In this document: positions 52,715-62,105 of the stretch, piece by piece
How the letters are laid out: every line of letters begins with the position of its first letter
Position numbering within the stretch: position 1 is the stretch's first letter
Assembly (NCBI GenBank): GCA_937892215.1
Contig: CALAVE010000041.1
Span: 9,765 to 73,764 of the forward strand
Reading direction: 5' to 3'
From: an uncultured Porphyromonadaceae bacterium
Lineage (GTDB): Bacteria > Bacteroidota > Bacteroidia > Bacteroidales > Muribaculaceae
Length of the DNA stretch: 64,000 nt
Notes under the pieces: model-generated
Seen by the model: only the letters and a program-made list of their open reading frames with translations
Databases searched by the model: none
What the model was told of the DNA's origin: nothing
Position numbers and translations under genes: made by a program

Positions 52715-53938
52715 ATGAAAGTTGTTGACCGGTTTTTGCAATACGTTAAGTACGACACGCAAAGCGACGAACTAACTAATCTCACGCCGTCCACTCCCGG
52801 GCAGATGACCTTTGCCAAGGAAAGGCTGCTGCGTGAACTCAAATCAATGAATCTGAGCGATATTTCGCTCGACGAAAACGGCTACCTTTTTGCCACTCTT
52901 CCATCTAACTGCGACAAACCGCTTCCTACCATCGGTTTTATCGCACACCTCGACACCAGCCCCGACATGAGCGGACATCGTGTTAAGGCGCGAATCGTCA
53001 ACTATCAGGGCGGTAAGATTCTGCTTAACGAAGCCGAAAACATCGTGCTCGACCCGGCTCAGTTCCCCGAAATAGAGGACTACATAGGGCAGGACATCGT
53101 CGTTACCGACGGGACAACGCTGCTCGGAGCCGACGACAAGGCCGGTATAGCAGAAATCATTACAGCAATCGAATACCTGCAGGAACACCCCGAAATCAAG
53201 CACGGCAACATCCGCATCGGATTCAACCCCGATGAGGAAATCGGCAAGGGCGCACACCTCTTCGACGTGGAGAAATTCGGTGCCGACTGGGCCTACACTA
53301 TGGACGGCGGTGCCGTGGGCGAACTGGAATACGAGAACTTCAACGCCGCTGTCTGCAAGATTGAGTTCAAGGGACTCAACGTGCATCCGGGCTCAGCCAA
53401 GCACAAGATGATTAACTCCATCAAGGTCGCTAATCAGTTTGCACTTATGCTGCCGCGCTGGGAGACTCCCGAGCACACCGAGGGATACGAGGGATTCTAT
53501 CACCTAATCTCGTGGGAAGGAACCGTGGAGCGCACTGTGCTCACCTACATCGTCCGTGACCACGACCGCGCCCGCTTCGAAAGCCGCAAGCGCGAACTGG
53601 AGCACCTCTGCCGCAAGACTAACTACGAGTTCCCGGGCTGCGCCACCATCGAAATCAAGGACCAGTATTACAATATGCGCGAAAAGATTGAACCGGTGAT
53701 GCACATCGTGGAAGTGGCCGAGCGTGCCATGAAGAACGCCGGTGTTACACCCGTGGTTCAACCCATCCGTGGCGGAACCGACGGCGCACAGCTCTCTTTC
53801 AAGGGCCTGCCCTGCCCCAACATCTTCGCCGGCGGAATGAACATGCACGGCCGATACGAGTACGTGCCCGTTCCTTCAATGGAAAAGGCCACGCAGACCA
53901 TCATCGAAATCTGCAAAATCGTAGCCGCGGAATATTGA
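52715..53938 (+). CDS. pepT: Peptidase T (tripeptide aminopeptidase)
   Basis: 407 residues, M20B di-zinc metallopeptidase releasing the N-terminal residue of tripeptides. Metal and catalytic residues are in FIAHLDTSPDMSG, LLGADDKAGIAEI, FNPDEEIGKGAHLFD (catalytic Glu) and WAYTMDGG; the dimerisation domain has GLNVHPGSAK; the last ligand is in GGMNMHGRYEYV. Cytoplasmic. A terminator hairpin follows the stop. Confidence 0.96.
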   Translation: MKVVDRFLQYVKYDTQSDELTNLTPSTPGQMTFAKERLLRELKSMNLSDISLDENGYLFATLPSNCDKPLPTIGFIAHLDTSPDMSGHRVKARIVNYQGGKILLNEAENIVLDPAQFPEIEDYIGQDIVVTDGTTLLGADDKAGIAEIITAIEYLQEHPEIKHGNIRIGFNPDEEIGKGAHLFDVEKFGADWAYTMDGGAVGELEYENFNAAVCKIEFKGLNVHPGSAKHKMINSIKVANQFALMLPRWETPEHTEGYEGFYHLISWEGTVERTVLTYIVRDHDRARFESRKRELEHLCRKTNYEFPGCATIEIKDQYYNMREKIEPVMHIVEVAERAMKNAGVTPVVQPIRGGTDGAQLSFKGLPCPNIFAGGMNMHGRYEYVPVPSMEKATQTIIEICKIVAAEY

Positions 53939-53966
53939 TATCCCGGCCACGAACTCATACTACCAC

Positions 53967-54002
53967 AGAGCGGGCACCGCTTAGCCAAGCAGTGCCCGCT
54001 CT
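53967..54002 (+). terminator. Terminator after pepT
   Basis: A perfect 11-bp stem AGAGCGGGCAC / GTGCCCGCTCT over a 14-base loop with a pyrimidine-rich tail CTTTCTC. Confidence 0.75.
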
Positions 54003-54040
54003 CTTTCTCATATCAGTCATCAGCCCGCTTGGGCTAATCA

Positions 54041-55015
54041 TCACTCCTCTAATTTGAATCGCCAAATCTGATAATTCCCTTTCTTACTTCCGCGATCAGA
54101 AACAAAATATATAAAACCGTCTTTGCTCCAGTACGGCTGGCCATCGTATGATTTATTGGTTGTCAACTGCACCAAGTTACTTCCATCCAAATCAATGATA
54201 TATAAATCGGAATCTTTTTTATCTTTCTTATACGACTCAAATATTAATCGCAGCCCGTCGGGACTCCAACTGGGGCAAAATGCATATCCTTTTTTCGCAT
54301 CGGTTATCTGAACCTGGTTGCTACCGTCCAAATCCATAGTCCATATACTACTGCTCTTCGCATCTGACGAATACTTCACAAATGCTATCGACTTCCCGTC
54401 AGGGCTGAATCGCGGGCAATATCCACTCGTGAGCAACACATTCTCGCCGGTAGAGAGATTTCTCAGCCATATCTCACTGTGTTCAACCGCCACCGTAGTG
54501 CCGCCAAAGCCAAAGAGTGAGCCAATTCCAAATTTCCTATAGAATGTATATGACTGACGGTCATACACTATATACACTCCATCCGGGCTGAAGCACGGAT
54601 TGTTCTCAAATGCGTCAGGGGTCTCTGTTACAGCCTGCAACGTCTTTCCTTTCAGATTATTCATCATGAATATATCACTCGTCAGACTGCCCTCATTTTG
54701 ACAACGAAACGCTATCTTGTCCAACTTCTCACTATACGTTGGAGCAAAATTGGTATTCTTGCCACTTGTCTTCTGACTCATGGCAGAAGAGAACACATTG
54801 TCCTTCTTATAAATATTATAATACTTCTTATTCTCCCTTACTGCAAAGAACAAGTTCAACCCCAGTTCGCCGCCCTGAGGGTTAATGCACGGCTCCTCAT
54901 TATCAGTGATTTTGGTAAGTGTCATTAGATTCTCGCCGCCGGTGGATATCTCAAAATTCTTAGCGGATACCCCTAACATGGCAAACATGAAGGCCAATAA
55001 TAGTAATCTTCTCAT
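54041..55015 (-). CDS. TolB-like beta-propeller (PD40 repeats) exported protein
   Basis: 324 residues from the ATG at 55015 (MRRLLLLAFMFAMLG), chosen because the signal peptide begins there; the longer reading starts in the promoter region. At least four PD40/WD40-like blades with the repeating core FSPDGxxIxFxS: CFSPDGVYIVYD, RFSPDGKSIAFVKY, SWSPDGLRLIFES and YWSKDGFIYFVSD. Such propellers bind proteins or glycans in the periplasm. No Tol-Pal genes are nearby, so this is a stand-alone TolB-like protein rather than TolB itself. Confidence 0.85.
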   Translation of the reverse strand: MRRLLLLAFMFAMLGVSAKNFEISTGGENLMTLTKITDNEEPCINPQGGELGLNLFFAVRENKKYYNIYKKDNVFSSAMSQKTSGKNTNFAPTYSEKLDKIAFRCQNEGSLTSDIFMMNNLKGKTLQAVTETPDAFENNPCFSPDGVYIVYDRQSYTFYRKFGIGSLFGFGGTTVAVEHSEIWLRNLSTGENVLLTSGYCPRFSPDGKSIAFVKYSSDAKSSSIWTMDLDGSNQVQITDAKKGYAFCPSWSPDGLRLIFESYKKDKKDSDLYIIDLDGSNLVQLTTNKSYDGQPYWSKDGFIYFVSDRGSKKGNYQIWRFKLEE

Positions 55016-55063
55016 TTTAGTAATCTTTTTAGTTTGTTGTAATCTTTCTAAGTTAATAATTGC

Positions 55064-55071
55064 CAAAGATA
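55064..55071 (-). promoter_or_regulatory. -7 box for the beta-propeller gene
   Basis: Minus-strand TATCTTTG about 50 bases before the ATG at 55015. Confidence 0.55.
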
Positions 55072-55144
55072 ATAAAAAATACTTTATAATTCAAATTTCA
55101 GCAATTTTATCGCACTTTTATCACGCTTTCATCACACTTCAATT

Positions 55145-58100
55145 TTATTTCACCAGCACTTTCTCTCCATTCACCAGATAGATTCCCGGCTCAAAGCCTT
55201 CCAGCACATGCTGCCCGGCCGCCAGCGACTCTTGCCGCAGAACCGCTCCGCCCACGTTAACCACCATGATTTCCACGTCTTCGCCGGTCTCTATCAGGAT
55301 GGAGCCTGCACCGCCGCGCGCGCTGAATCCGTCGGCGGCCACGGTCTCAACTGCTGTAGGTACCGACGGCGCTGTCCATGCCAGATAATACGTGCTTGTG
55401 CTCACTCCGTTGTCATAACTGTACTCGGCCGTCGGGTTCGATGCGTCCAGCAGCACCAGCGTGCCGTTCACTCGGCTTGCGTCCAGCACATCTCCTGCGT
55501 CGCTCGGGTCCAGTGCCGAATTGGCTTTCCTGCGAGCCGAAGACTGTCCCTTTGTGCCCTCATACACTGTAGCGTTGCTTGTCCACGCACTCACTTTGCT
55601 TATGTCGAAGCCCTCAGTGGCCAGGTCGTCGCGTTGCGTGCCTTTCAGTTCATCGGTACTCGTGCGGTCGCTCAGGAAGGTGTGTCCCTCCGATGTCGCG
55701 GCCGACTCGTCGGCTTGGAAGAAATACACATCGTAGTTTGTTATCACGCCGCCTTCGTTCTTGCTCACCACGTTATATTCTGCCGTGATGGTGCGGCCGT
55801 TGTCCTCATCGCTGATGTTCGCGGCCGTCAGCGAGGTGCAGCCGCTCAGATCCAAGCCGTTAATGTGGTTATGAGCCACCTCCACCCTGCTCAGCGATGT
55901 GCGGCCGGCAAGGCCCTTCACGGAGTACAGGTTATTGTTCGAAGCGTGAACTTCGCTAATGTTGGGGCTCACGAATTCCAGTTCGCTGATTTTGTTCTTG
56001 CCGCCGTCGCTTATTGAAGTCGGTGCCGATGCATTGCTACAGTCCAGATACTCCAGTGCCGCGTTGTTGCTCAGGTCCAGTTCATTCACGTTGCAGCGTG
56101 CAAGGTCCAGATATTTCAGTTTAGCGTTGTTTGTCACATCCACCTCCGGCAACTCGGCGTTGTCGTATATCTTCAGCGTCTCCAGATTCACCTTTCCGCT
56201 CAAGTCCGGCGCCGTGCTGATGTTATCGTTCGACACCCACAGTTCCTTCAGTGCCGTGCAGTCGTCCAGACCGGTGATAAAGTCGCCGGTGCCTCCGCCG
56301 TTGAGCACAGGGTCGTCGTATGCCCTAAGCGTTTCCAGCGATGTGCAGCCGCTCACGTCCAGTGTAGCCAGACTGCTCAGCCCGTAGGCGTTCACCTGTA
56401 GCAGGTCGTCGCAGTTTGCCGCATTCAGGGTCTCCAGGCTCGGGCACGTGGTAACGTCCAGCGGTGTAGTGGTGAAATGACCGCTCTGCAGCGGGTTGCC
56501 GCTCACATTCAGTGTCACCAGGTTCACTCCGTATGTCGCGTTCACGTTGTAGAATCCGCAGTCGCTGAAGTCGGCGTAGCGTATCACGCTCGGATAGCGG
56601 TCGGCCACCGGAACCGCCGTGGCTCCTCCGGAATACACTGTTCCGGCCCGTCCTTTGTAGTACAGCGTCTCATCGTACGTTCCCTCGCTGTTAAGCGTCA
56701 GTTTGGAGTGGTCGTAGATTGCCATTCCGTTAGGGAAGCCCTTGTTGCCGTACCCCGACTCGCGGTTGTCGGCCATGAAACGGCAGTCTCCGTACATGCC
56801 CTTGCAACTCACCGTATCCAGTGCCGGGAAACTGTTAAGTCCCAGCGACTGCATATTATTGTAGTCGGCCTTTATCACCTTCAGTTTATAGCATGGCTGA
56901 AACCAAATGAAGTGGTGCTTCGTAGGTCCGTTGGCAGCACTGGGTGAGCCGCTGGTCACGTAGTCGTCCCAGTTGCCGGTACGGTCCCAACTCGGGCACA
57001 TGTAGATGTGACCCGCCGCCGTGTTATGGATGTTGGTGTAACTGAAGTCCAAATACTCCAGATTCGTGTTGTAATGCAGGTCCAGATGGTAGATTCCGGT
57101 GGTGTCGCGCAGGTCGCACGGACGGTAGTCGTAATAGCGCGTTAGCCCCTCGGCGTCAGCCGCCACCTTGCGCGCGTCGCGCAGTGTGTTGCTATAGGCC
57201 ACCGACAGACCCACGGTCTTGCTTGCACTTGTGGCCGGATTGCGGCTCGAGTATTTCACTATCGCCATTACCTTCTTCCGTATCATCGCCTCCTTCTCGG
57301 CATCGGTTGTGGCCAGTGCGCCAAGAACTTGGTTGTGGCTCACGTCCAGATATTCGAGTTTGGTGTTACGGTATAGGTGTACCGAGTCGGCTATCTGGTT
57401 GTAACTCAAGTCCAGATGTTTCAGTTCGGTCAGGTCCTCAAGGCTTGGCTTGCCTGTCACATAACTCGCCGGACGGTAATTGACATCGCCGCTCTTATCC
57501 ACGTTGTAATTCGAGTTGGTGAACGTGGTGAACGCGTTGTGCGATGCGTTCAGGGTCTCTATACCGGTGCCCAGCAGTGAATTGCTCTGACCTATCACGC
57601 TGAACGAGCTGTTGCTTATGTCCATAGTCTTCAGGCTGGACAGTCCTTTCACGTACAGACCGGCCTCGCTCTCTATCGCGCCTGCCGTGGCGGTGGTGCG
57701 GATCAGCGCCGTGTTGCCGTGCAGGTTCAGTGTCTCCAGGCTGCCGTTTCCGCTCAGGTCAAGAGATTCAAGCGACGTGTTGTCCTCTGCCGTGAAGCTC
57801 GTCATTGCAGTGTTGGCCGCGGCGTTGCTTATCGCCAGTCCTTTCAGCTGGCTATTGTTCTTGAACTCGTAGTCCGCCCCGAAGTTGTTGTCCTGCACAT
57901 ACAGGTACTGCAGGTTCTCGTATGTGCTCGCGTTGGCTATGTCGCTCACCGAACTGTTGTTCATCTTCAGTGTTACTATCGGATTGTTTGTCACCGTATT
58001 TGCCGGGAGTCCTGCAATGTTGTTGCTGCTCATATCCAGCCAACTCACGCTACTGCCGGTCAGGTCGGGCATTCCGCTGAATTGGTTGCTGCTGAGGTCC

Positions 58101-60817
58101 AGGCGGGTCAGCGACGAACAGCCGGTAACGTCTATGCTGCTCAGGGCGTTGCCCGAAGCAGTCAGACTGGTCATGCCGCTATTGTTCTCCACCGCCAGTG
58201 TGCTCAGCACGCTGTTTCCGGTCACGCTCAGCGACGTAATACCGGGATTCTCGCCAATGCGCAGTGTCTCCAGGGCGCTGTAGCCCGTGATTCCGCCCGT
58301 GGGTATCGTGGCTATTCCGCAGTTGGTCACGTCAAGCACTTTCAGCGTGCTCTTGTGGCCGGAAAGGGCCGTCAACTGTGTACTTAGCACCAGATTTGTG
58401 CAGCCGTCCAGATATATTTCTTCCACCGAGGCGGGTAGGTCGCTCGCTTGAAGGTGGGTCATGCCGCTGGCCGTGTTGCCCGATGCCTTTATCTTCTTCA
58501 GCGAGGTGCAGCCGCTCAGGTCAAAGTTGTTGTACGACGACGCGCCGCGGATGTTGCAGTTAGAGATATCTATCTCCTCAAGGGCTGTGCATTCGCTAAG
58601 ATACACTCGCCCGAGGCCCGATGTGAGGTTCGCGTCGGTATTATACCCTGCCGTACTCGTAATGCTAGGGTTATTACTCAGGTTCAGTTTCTTCAGCGCG
58701 GTGAGCTCGCCCAGCATTATGGCGCTTAGGTTCGTTCCGCTCACGGTCAGGTCGGTCAGCGCACTGTTGCCGGTAAGGTCCAGACCGCTCAGGGTGGTGT
58801 TATCGGTGAAGCTGTAGGTTGCCGGCAACGCGTTGCTGCGCAGTTTCAGGTAAACGAACTTCGAGGCATAGTCACCCAGGTCGGGCACGGCCGTAAAGTT
58901 GTTGCTACTCAGGTCCAGCATATTCAGCGCGCTGCAGCCGGTCAAATCCATTGTGGGAAGGTCGCTCATTGCGCTGTAACCCTGGTTGGTAAGGCCCAGT
59001 TGGGTCTGCTTTGTGTTGCCGCTCAGGTCCAGTGTCTCCAGCGATGGGCAGTTATCCACTATGAGTGAAGGCATACCGCTGCTACTCACCACGTTACCGC
59101 CCATTTTCAGCGTTTTCAGCGATGCGAAGCCGCTCAGGGTCTTGCTTCCGGTTATCTGGTCACTGCTCAGGTCCAGATAGGTCAGGTTGGGGAAGTTTGC
59201 GCCGATAAACGTGGGCATGTTGTCCATGTACAGGTTACCGCTGCTCATGTCCAGATATTTCAGCCCCGTGGCATTGTTCAGGGTAGCCAGATACTGCATC
59301 GCACTGTTTCCGCTCACTATCAGCGTATCCAGGTTCGGGCTCACGGCGTCCCACGTCAGGCCATTCTGGCTTATCGCCGAACTGGCGGCCTTGAACACTT
59401 TCAGATTCTGGTTGTTGCTCAGTGTAAAGTTCTTCGCCGTACCGCTGTTGTTGCTTATGTCTATGTACTCCAGCGCAGTGTTGTTGCCGAAGCCTATGCT
59501 GTTGGTCAGGCCGCAGTTCTTCAAGCTCACGTAGCGCAGACCCGATGCCGCCCTCAGGGTCGATATGTTGCCCAGACTGGGATTTGAGTCGGCTATCAGC
59601 GTATCCAGCTGGGTCAGGTTGGTCAACTTCAACTTATCCGAACCATACCCGTTGCCGGTTACGTTCAGGTACTTCAGCCCCGTCTGCGCACCTATGCCGT
59701 CGCTCCAGCCGCCCATCGCCGAGTTGCCACTCAGGTCCAGGCGCTCCAGCGTGGTCACATTGTACGTCGTGTTCAGGCGCACGAAAAAGCCTATGTCGCA
59801 GTTGGCAAGATACAACTCTTTCAGCCCCACGCCTACCGACAGGTTGATATAACCGGTGGATGAACTCGTAAACGAGCCGGTGAAGCCGCGCAGACTGCTA
59901 TTACCGCTCAGGTCCAGCACTTCCAGGCATGGATTGCTGCCCAGGTCCACTATCGACAGGCTGTTGTCACGAGCCAGAAGTGTCTGCAAGTTGGTAAAGT
60001 GGCTTATTCCGGCAAGGCTGCTGATACCCTGGTTGCTCACGTCCAGATACGTCACCATCTCGGGCGAGAACACTGTCCCTTCGCTTATCCCAAGCTGCGA
60101 CGCTATGGCATTGCGGAAATTACTGTCGCTATAGCCGTTGGCGGCACTCAGCGTGTGAACCACGGCCTGACTACCCTCGGTGTTGTAGTAACCATTGGCC
60201 ACATAGGTCAGGCTGCCTGTCTGCTTCCCGTGGTTGTCATTGTTGAATATCAGTTTACTGATGCCGGTCCAGGTCGAAACGTCATATTTATATACCTTGA
60301 AACCGGCTCCGTCCAGTCCCACGTATGTCATCTCGTAGCCGGGCCAATTGGTGGAACCTAATTGACCGCCGCTGCTGTTCAGGAAGTAGATATGAGGCGT
60401 GTAATCTCCCCAGTCGGGCGGATAGTTGAAATAGATGCAACCCTCGCTACTGCCGCTCAGGTCCGGCATCGTACTGAACCAAGTGGTGGCGCCGTCGTAC
60501 ATAAAGCGAGCCACGCCGTTCACACCCGACACATTCAGAATGTCGTTCGTTTGGCTGCCGCTCCCGTTATTGAACACAAGATTCACCACGCTGTAACCTG
60601 CGTAAGTCTTCGTCCAATAGCCGTCAGCGTCCTTCTCACTCAATTGAGTACCCGGCCACGCGTCGCCAATCGCATTATTATTGCTGTCGTACGCATACAG
60701 ATATGGTGCCGTGCCACCTTTCATTATTTTTATCGATATGTCAGCGCGTGCACTACTCGCTGCCAGCACCAGCACCATCACGGCCAGTACCATGCTTTTC
60801 CGGTAAATCTTTCTCAT
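55145..60817 (-). CDS. Giant secreted leucine-rich-repeat protein with two CBM26-like modules and T9SS sorting domain
   Basis: 1890 residues. Signal peptide (VLAVMVLVLAASSARA). Two N-terminal modules (about 26-112 and 127-215) carry the CBM26-like starch-binding pattern: AWPGTQL with NLVFNNGSGSQTND, and NWPGYEM with KLIFNNDNHGKQTG. A long array of about 22-24-residue leucine-rich repeats (about 235-1690) follows, with cores such as LEVLDLSGNSSL and LKYLNVTGN. The last 65 residues (VEIMVVNVGGAVLRQES...GIYLVNGEKVLVK) are a type A sorting domain of the type IX secretion system. It is probably displayed on the surface, binding glycan through CBM26 and other ligands through the LRRs; ligand is inference. 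It is the largest gene in the window. Confidence 0.85.
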   Translation of the reverse strand: MRKIYRKSMVLAVMVLVLAASSARADISIKIMKGGTAPYLYAYDSNNNAIGDAWPGTQLSEKDADGYWTKTYAGYSVVNLVFNNGSGSQTNDILNVSGVNGVARFMYDGATTWFSTMPDLSGSSEGCIYFNYPPDWGDYTPHIYFLNSSGGQLGSTNWPGYEMTYVGLDGAGFKVYKYDVSTWTGISKLIFNNDNHGKQTGSLTYVANGYYNTEGSQAVVHTLSAANGYSDSNFRNAIASQLGISEGTVFSPEMVTYLDVSNQGISSLAGISHFTNLQTLLARDNSLSIVDLGSNPCLEVLDLSGNSSLRGFTGSFTSSSTGYINLSVGVGLKELYLANCDIGFFVRLNTTYNVTTLERLDLSGNSAMGGWSDGIGAQTGLKYLNVTGNGYGSDKLKLTNLTQLDTLIADSNPSLGNISTLRAASGLRYVSLKNCGLTNSIGFGNNTALEYIDISNNSGTAKNFTLSNNQNLKVFKAASSAISQNGLTWDAVSPNLDTLIVSGNSAMQYLATLNNATGLKYLDMSSGNLYMDNMPTFIGANFPNLTYLDLSSDQITGSKTLSGFASLKTLKMGGNVVSSSGMPSLIVDNCPSLETLDLSGNTKQTQLGLTNQGYSAMSDLPTMDLTGCSALNMLDLSSNNFTAVPDLGDYASKFVYLKLRSNALPATYSFTDNTTLSGLDLTGNSALTDLTVSGTNLSAIMLGELTALKKLNLSNNPSITSTAGYNTDANLTSGLGRVYLSECTALEEIDISNCNIRGASSYNNFDLSGCTSLKKIKASGNTASGMTHLQASDLPASVEEIYLDGCTNLVLSTQLTALSGHKSTLKVLDVTNCGIATIPTGGITGYSALETLRIGENPGITSLSVTGNSVLSTLAVENNSGMTSLTASGNALSSIDVTGCSSLTRLDLSSNQFSGMPDLTGSSVSWLDMSSNNIAGLPANTVTNNPIVTLKMNNSSVSDIANASTYENLQYLYVQDNNFGADYEFKNNSQLKGLAISNAAANTAMTSFTAEDNTSLESLDLSGNGSLETLNLHGNTALIRTTATAGAIESEAGLYVKGLSSLKTMDISNSSFSVIGQSNSLLGTGIETLNASHNAFTTFTNSNYNVDKSGDVNYRPASYVTGKPSLEDLTELKHLDLSYNQIADSVHLYRNTKLEYLDVSHNQVLGALATTDAEKEAMIRKKVMAIVKYSSRNPATSASKTVGLSVAYSNTLRDARKVAADAEGLTRYYDYRPCDLRDTTGIYHLDLHYNTNLEYLDFSYTNIHNTAAGHIYMCPSWDRTGNWDDYVTSGSPSAANGPTKHHFIWFQPCYKLKVIKADYNNMQSLGLNSFPALDTVSCKGMYGDCRFMADNRESGYGNKGFPNGMAIYDHSKLTLNSEGTYDETLYYKGRAGTVYSGGATAVPVADRYPSVIRYADFSDCGFYNVNATYGVNLVTLNVSGNPLQSGHFTTTPLDVTTCPSLETLNAANCDDLLQVNAYGLSSLATLDVSGCTSLETLRAYDDPVLNGGGTGDFITGLDDCTALKELWVSNDNISTAPDLSGKVNLETLKIYDNAELPEVDVTNNAKLKYLDLARCNVNELDLSNNAALEYLDCSNASAPTSISDGGKNKISELEFVSPNISEVHASNNNLYSVKGLAGRTSLSRVEVAHNHINGLDLSGCTSLTAANISDEDNGRTITAEYNVVSKNEGGVITNYDVYFFQADESAATSEGHTFLSDRTSTDELKGTQRDDLATEGFDISKVSAWTSNATVYEGTKGQSSARRKANSALDPSDAGDVLDASRVNGTLVLLDASNPTAEYSYDNGVSTSTYYLAWTAPSVPTAVETVAADGFSARGGAGSILIETGEDVEIMVVNVGGAVLRQESLAAGQHVLEGFEPGIYLVNGEKVLVK

Positions 60818-60868
60818 GCTATTATAACTCGTTTCTTAATTCTTTATAGTTGCTATTATGTCAATGTT

Positions 60869-60877
60869 GCAAATTTA
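60869..60877 (-). promoter_or_regulatory. -7 box for the LRR gene
   Basis: Minus-strand TAAATTTGC about 52 bases before the ATG at 60817. This is the last Bacteroidales-style signal in the window. Confidence 0.6.
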
Positions 60878-60921
60878 CAAAAATTACCCATTATTTGTTA
60901 CAACTTTTTGCTTTTTTGTTC

Positions 60922-61944
60922 TTACAGCATAGTCTGCTGTGAAAAAATATTCCAGAAATTTCTGTTATTTAACCAGATAAGGCAGTCATCAGCATTCTCT
61001 TCCAGCAGGACACTGAGAAATTCCTCTTTTTCCTTATTAAAAAAATAGCCTTCTTCTTTTTTCTCTAAGCCGAAAGCCTCTATGCCTTCTGTCTGCAGCC
61101 ACTCATATTTTTCATTAAAGGCCTTTGCTGATGTGCTTAACTGAAGATTGTATCTGATGACGGAAATGATCTTATTATGAAAACTTCTTTCACAATCTAT
61201 GTTTTTCTTTTCCAAATCCTGCTTTAATAAGATCCATTCTTTAAATACTGATAAAGCAGACTTATCTATCGAACTGACAAGACTGTTTTTCTGCTGTCTG
61301 CGGTAGAATACCAGATCTTCCGGAACAACAGTGATCTTTTTTGCCTGAGTCAACGCCATCATAGTAAAATAAAGATCATTCCCGTTTCGAGTTTCATGGA
61401 ACCTGAGGCCCTGCTCTTCAATAAAACTTCGCAGGAACATTTTATTCCATGCCGCTTCACATGTAAAATTGAATATATAGTCCTTTATGTCTTCAAATGC
61501 AAATGGCGTTTTTTCCGGCAGCATGGCTCTTCTGAGATATCCTTCAAAATGAACAGCTTTCTGCGTGTCATCTGAAAACCGCTGTGCGCCGCAGACGGCT
61601 GCCTCCGCCTGGTCTTCCTCGCATTTTGCATATAGCTTTTCCAGGGCCGTTTCATTGAAAAAATCATCGGAGTCCCAGAAAACAAGATATTTTCCTTCCG
61701 CCTGAGACATGCCATTATTTCTTGCCGCCCCTGCAAAGGAATTTTTCTGGCTCATGACCTTCAGCCGGGGATCAGCGTTCTGATATTCCCTTAAAATATC
61801 CAGCGAATCATCTGTAGAACCATCATCAACACAGATAATCTCAATATCTTTAAGGCTCTGCCCTGTTACACTGTCCAGGCACTGCCTGATATACAACGAC
61901 GCGTTATATACAGGGATGATTACTGAAACTCTTATCTGATCCAT
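60922..61944 (-). CDS. Family 2 glycosyltransferase of Firmicutes type (possibly truncated)
   Basis: 340 residues. GT-A motifs: VSVIIPVYNASLYIRQCLDS, ICVDDGSTDDSLDIL, GAARNNGM and LVFWDSDDFFNE. Unlike every gene to its left it has a strong Shine-Dalgarno (AGGGGGCG, minus strand, 61951-61958) 6 bases before its ATG, and its codon use is more AT-rich. It directly follows a CDP-glycerol glycerophosphotransferase-like tail, as in Gram-positive teichoic-acid or capsule loci. The last few residues (QQTML) and the stop lie at the junction with the Bacteroidales DNA, so the true C-terminus may be lost. Origin in a Lachnospiraceae-like organism is inference. Confidence 0.8.
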   Translation of the reverse strand: MDQIRVSVIIPVYNASLYIRQCLDSVTGQSLKDIEIICVDDGSTDDSLDILREYQNADPRLKVMSQKNSFAGAARNNGMSQAEGKYLVFWDSDDFFNETALEKLYAKCEEDQAEAAVCGAQRFSDDTQKAVHFEGYLRRAMLPEKTPFAFEDIKDYIFNFTCEAAWNKMFLRSFIEEQGLRFHETRNGNDLYFTMMALTQAKKITVVPEDLVFYRRQQKNSLVSSIDKSALSVFKEWILLKQDLEKKNIDCERSFHNKIISVIRYNLQLSTSAKAFNEKYEWLQTEGIEAFGLEKKEEGYFFNKEKEEFLSVLLEENADDCLIWLNNRNFWNIFSQQTML

Positions 61945-61956
61945 CTATACCGCCCC

Positions 61957-62105
61957 CTATGAAATATGTTTTTTCCCCTCTTCTATTATCCTTACGATCT
62001 CCTTTTCGATGCGTTCGGTACTATGTCCGTCATCAACAGCTTCTTTTTCGTCAAGAAACGCTTTTACCTTTTTCTGGTAAAGATCTTCATCAAACTCCAT
62101 GATAT
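61957..62105 (-). pseudogene. C-terminal fragment of a CDP-glycerol glycerophosphotransferase-like protein
   Basis: The last 45-50 codons of the reading frame (MEFDEDLYQKKVKAFLDEKE, then DDGHSTERIEKEIVRIIEEG) match the typical end of teichoic-acid CDP-glycerol:glycerophosphotransferases (a DDGxSxxR motif). Everything upstream of about 62105 in the same frame belongs to a different, AT-rich gene. I read this as a fragment whose 5' part is missing because of a junction inside the gene. Confidence 0.6.

Noticed and set aside
54041..55015. Calling the propeller protein TolB
   Set aside because: It lacks the N-terminal TolB domain and Tol-Pal neighbours; only the PD40 repeats are shared.
55145..60817. 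Repeated DNA words that could suggest a CRISPR array or tandem repeat element
   Set aside because: The periodicity is that of degenerate leucine-rich-repeat codons within one open frame; there are no constant repeats with unique spacers.
60362..61048. A 228-codon plus-strand frame spanning the 60.9-kb junction
   Set aside because: It crosses two unrelated DNA sources and lies antisense to both the LRR and GT2 genes; the translation has no domain.
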